64,000 nt of DNA, taken from Adiantum capillus-veneris (taxonomy: Eukaryota; Streptophyta; Polypodiopsida; Polypodiales; Pteridaceae). Of this stretch, positions 60,531-64,000 are shown in pieces. The DNA lies in contig CM043942.1 in assembly GCA_014529385.2 (NCBI GenBank), positions 32,921,969 to 32,985,968 on the forward strand. Reading direction: 5' to 3'. Under the pieces are notes generated by a model. The model was not told the DNA's origin. It ran no database searches and was given only the letters and a program-made list of their open reading frames with translations. The position numbers and the translations under genes were made by a program. The stretch's first letter is position 1. Each line of letters starts with the position of its first letter.

Positions 60531-61420
60531 AAGTACACATGCAAACTATCAAAAGTAAGCTACACTCCTCAAACATTCAGATTCACACTGCAAGTGAAAT
60601 TTTCTGAGAGAAAAACAAAAAAAAAAAGCTTAAATTGAACGCCTTCAAAAGGCCAAAATAAGCTATAGGATGTGAACTGACCTTATTGTACAAGCTAGGA
60701 ATCATGTGAATAGTGTGCCATACGATGAAGGCATTGTCCAAAGAAAGAGGGGCTCATTGATGTACCATGATTGCAATTGCCACTAAAGTATAGCCTATAT
60801 CGCACTTGTAATGATAACAACAAACAGTGGCTCTAAACATCCCACCAAAGTCGTGCTCAATATGGGGATGACTTCGTTCAGTTCAATTGCCAACCATTCT
60901 TACAACACCCCACACATACATGCATGTGTGCACAAGAAATGACACTGGTATCATATTTGGCAGATACCCCTACAAGAAGAAGCTCACGAAAGTGACAAAC
61001 CTCAAAGACTAGGATTCGTGATGGAATATGTGCAAGATATGCTCATCTTCTGCAAGTTTCTTTTGATGATTGAAAATCACACAAGATGTCATACTTGCAT
61101 GAGATATGCAAGAGAGACTACAAGATGTTTTTCCACAATGATGACAACATTATGCACACCCACGCGTGTGCACACACACACAATGATGACTCGATATGCA
61201 TGAGATATGTGTGTGAAAGAAAGAAAGATCTTTTTATGTCTATTAGAGACCGAAGTCGGCCTATGAGAAAAACCGAATGTACGTGTGTATGTCCTCCATC
61301 TTTTAGGGAAGGACAAAAGTACAACGTAACAAAATGTGGTCCTGTGGTAAGGGGCAAGGAGGTGATCTATGGGAGGCTAGGATGCAAGATGCATAGTATA
61401 TGAAAGGTGGTTTTTTTTTT

Positions 61421-61451
<31 letters not shown>

Positions 61452-62539
61452 CAGCACTATCTTTAGGGGGTATGGGTGCACATCTATATGATTTATATGT
61501 TCAGGGAAAACAATCATAAAGTGCATCAAGCTCCATCCTATATCAAACTAGGGGTGTAAGATCTAGTACATGGGTGGGTGTGGTGTAAGGGATGCGTGTA
61601 TGATCGTGGTTGGGTCTGGAAACCATCAAGAAAATCTCTCCTCGGCTGCCTAGTGGTGGCGAGTCTAGATCTCCTAGATCTGCATGCGATGGAGTTTCGG
61701 AGCTGCGTATCCTGGAGCTTGGGTGCATCTCCTAGCTCTAGCTTCCTCAACTTGTTGTAGGGTGACCCCTTTGTGTCTATGTGATGAGTGGCACTAGGGT
61801 TGTGGTCCTTTGCAAGAAGTCTATAAGCTATGATTGTCTACCACCCTCTAGTGCTGCGGGTGCTAGCAATATCTCTCTATGTCTGTGTCTCCCTAGAAAA
61901 CGGCCAAAATGCACTAATCTCTAGACTCCATGGTTTATCGTAGGGTGCTGATGGGATCTTGCGAAAGATGCTTGAATGAGCAGATCTCAATAAAAGCTTC
62001 TCCAGCGTTGAGAGTCCCAGTACAAGGCAAACATAGCCATTCTCGGCTACATGTATGATGAATTTCAATCAATAGGCTTATAAACCATGCATCTTTATGC
62101 ATTAGAAAAGTATTTGGGACACGAACAGTGAATTCTGTTTTGGGTTCACGTGCTTATAACAGTTTAGAAATTAATAAGAATCTCCTTCAAGGGAGGGAAC
62201 CAACCCATCTTCTCGTCCCTAATGCTGTGGTGATTTTCTGCATTGTTTTTTCCAATTTTAAGTCGTGAAGAATTCCAAGTGAGTAAATTAGTTATAAAGT
62301 ATTAAGTACACGCTTCCGGTTCTGTGACATAATGCATGTGTGTCCATTCCATTTATGCAATCAAAAGCAAATACCACATCGGCAATGGTGTGCTCTGCAC
62401 ATTCTATCTCTCTCTCCTTCTCTCTCTTCGGGGAAATACAAGGAACCGTTATTCATGCTAGAGGCAATCATTAACGCAAGGAAAGAAGTGAAGATTTGTG
62501 GAGATCTTCACCATTTCAATTCCGCTGCACATGACATCT
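60531..62539. other. Non-coding region right of E2
   Basis: No host exon recognised. A LINE-3'-end-like stretch (minus strand TATTTTGGCCTTTTGAAGGC, about 60640-60665, followed by a T-rich run) resembles the end of LINE 1. CACACA-type runs lie near 61170. A T20G21 homopolymer pair is at 61411-61451. The part after 62400 (CTCTCTCTCCTTCTCTC and an LTR-end-like CAATTCCGCTGCAC) may be LTR debris. Confidence 0.5.
61411..61451. repeat. T20 followed by G21 homopolymers
   Basis: Twenty T directly followed by twenty-one G. I know of no biological element of this form. A sequencing or assembly artefact is possible. Confidence 0.9.
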
Positions 62540-63143
62540 AAAATCTGAAAACGCTGGCTGATCTGGGCTGAATCTGCAAATTGTAGAAGCACTGGTTGAT
62601 CTATTGTCTGATGCTGGAAGCGTTGGTTGATCTATTGTCTGATGCTGGAAAATGCTAATGCTAGGGCTGCTATGGAACTGTGGGGCTGATTTGGCACTGT
62701 GGGCTGATGCTGGGCAAAAACGCCATGGTACTGGGGATGCTAGTGCTTGTACTGTGGGTACCGCACTTATGCTTGAGAAGTGACCCCTAAGGTCACTTAT
62801 AAATGGAATTAAAGCATGGTCGGGCAATGCCAATATAAACCCACGATTTTAATTGGCTGGCTAAAATGTCACTTATTAGTAAGTTAATGAACTCACTAAT
62901 AAGAGGTGCTTCACATGCACGTAAATATTTATGTTGGGTACTAATGCAACCATATGGAAACACTCCCTAGTGCCTACACCTAGCGAACACTAGTTGTACT
63001 CATGTGCGATCAGAGGGTATGCAACTAATCTAAGTGTCTGGACATGCACGTCCTACTCACAAGGGTGCCGAAACACTTCCTAGGCTATCCTAAACCCTAG
63101 AAGTAGGGTCCACAAGCATATAGGGTTAGATGTGCACGTGACA
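62540..63143 (-). repeat. LTR of the gypsy B type, minus strand, 3'-truncated
   Basis: Read on the minus strand it begins TGTCACGTGCACATCTAACCC (63143). It contains TTAGATTAGTTGCATACCCTC and the TAATAAGTGAC segment, then inverted AGCGTTTT-type motifs (62540-62720). The typical LTR end is missing. It is inserted in, or abuts, LINE 3. Confidence 0.72.
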
Positions 63144-63770
63144 ATAGCCTCGACTAGCATGGGCACAGAGACTAGTTTTTCTCTAATAATGTCATGTGGT
63201 ATTGAGGGCTTGCTGCAGAACAAGCATGATATCATACATATTTGTGGTCTCTCAGTATGTATCCATGAGGTGGTTGATAGTCCACGGGCCCATATTGCTG
63301 CAGCATACATCGAAGTTGGGGTGACCAAAGTGTCGAAGAGCCACCCCTTGGTGCAAGGCTCCTGAAAGAGTGCCCGATGACCAATCTCCTCTCTATCATG
63401 GCCAAAGCCGCATATCCACTGCTCGTGAGTCTGTCCATAGCCCCCCTTGCCGTGGTGGAGCGCACGGGTGGACTGGCAAAGGTGACTCCAAAGTATACAA
63501 AAGACTCCACCATCTCTACCTATCCACCTACATTTGTAAAGACTGCCACACTCCTCCTTGCCCTAGAAGTATGAAAAGATCACGACCTTGGTTTTCCCAA
63601 GGTTCACTATTAGCCCTCTCTATGGACAAAGGTCGTCAAGAACCTCAAGGTGTTGCTATAAGCCGTCCTGTGATTCAAAGATCAAAACAATGTCATCAAC
63701 ATAAAGCATGATACCGAGGTGGCTCCAAGGTCTACACCCTCACCACCAGCTCACTGTATGTAATTTAAGA
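63144..63770 (-). pseudogene. LINE 3 fragment: reverse transcriptase part
   Basis: Minus strand. MLYVDDIVLIF (about 63675-63710) is the RT active site. Then VNLGKTKVVIF, FVYFGVTFASPPVRSTTARG, MDRLTSSGYAALAMIERR and CSKPSIPHDIIREK follow, parallel to the same stretch in LINE 1 but more diverged. Frames are interrupted. It is bounded by B-type LTRs on both sides. Confidence 0.8.
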
Positions 63771-64000
63771 TGTCACGTGACACATCCGACCTATGTGTCC
63801 GTGGACAAGCTACATCATGATCAGGGTTCAATTCAATCCAGTCAGTCTAGAATAGGAAGTGATATGGCACTTTTGTGAGTCTGTTCACAGACCGTGCATG
63901 TCCAGACACTTGGATTAGATGCATATCCTCTGGTTGCACACAACATGACCATTAGATACAAACAAATCTCATCAGTAGCATTTTTACAGTGCATTGACCT
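63771..64000 (+). repeat. Start of a gypsy B-type LTR, continues past the window
   Basis: TGTCACGTGACACATCCGACC, followed by the conserved GTTCACAGACCGTGCATG and TTGCACACAACATGA segments. It matches 12271-12500 closely. Confidence 0.9.

Noticed and set aside
60640-60870. Minus-strand stretch reading HDFGGMF, considered as an upstream exostosin exon
   Set aside because: The rest of the frame shows no family similarity and no matching splice sites. The neighbouring TTTTGGCCTTTTGAAG motif points to a LINE 3' end.

Overview
This is a transposon-dominated eukaryotic nuclear window, almost certainly from a land plant with a large genome. The evidence is LTR retrotransposons primed by initiator tRNA-Met (TGGTATCAGAGC sites), chromodomain-bearing Ty3/gypsy elements, L1-like LINEs, a chloroplast-type atypical SDR gene and an exostosin-family (GT47) gene with GT/AG introns. 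A fern or other non-seed plant is my guess, from the LINE and chromovirus protein style and the long (GA)n tracts. The sequence alone does not settle it. No rRNA, tRNA, CRISPR or prokaryotic operon was seen.

Layout. 1-7543: a decayed chromovirus (gypsy A), split by a young, nearly intact Ty1/copia element (394-5527, TSD AAAGG, LTRs differing at one site). 7544-13508: gypsy B, with gag and protease remnants but no reverse transcriptase, and a 598-bp tandem duplication at its 3' end. 13509-15710: the gag and 5' LTR of gypsy C on the minus strand. 15711-19433: LTR debris, including two related LTRs lying head to head as a palindrome and a solo LTR. 19434-21884: a LINE interrupted by a solo LTR (TSD GCACC) and by a small hAT-like MITE (8-bp TSD). 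21876-22009: (GATA)n/(GA)n. 22073-30083: gypsy E1 (chromovirus, plus strand), followed directly by a second primer-binding site and leader stub. 30378-31400: a tandem duplication and a copia relic.

32222-33539: the last three coding exons of an At2g34460-like NAD(P)-binding protein (plus strand). 33540-39187: gene-poor, with a second copy of the MITE (34736-34888). 39188-46435: four exons of an exostosin/GT47-like gene (minus strand). Its last intron (6 kb) holds a LINE relic and a nearly intact LINE. 46637-60530: gypsy E2 (minus strand, TSD AAGTA), whose 3' LTR is itself split by a second copia element (46800-52430). 60531-64000: non-coding sequence with a LINE-3'-end-like piece, a T20G21 homopolymer pair, a LINE reverse-transcriptase fragment and two more LTR pieces of the B type.

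Most open frames are broken remains of polyproteins. The only host genes I recognise are the SDR and exostosin genes. The most unusual signals are: an AGCGTTTT motif scattered through the leader or LTR regions of otherwise unrelated LTR families; the paired MITEs with perfect 8-bp TSDs; a duplicated LTR terminus in the E family that may give two alternative integration ends; and the depth of dated nesting.
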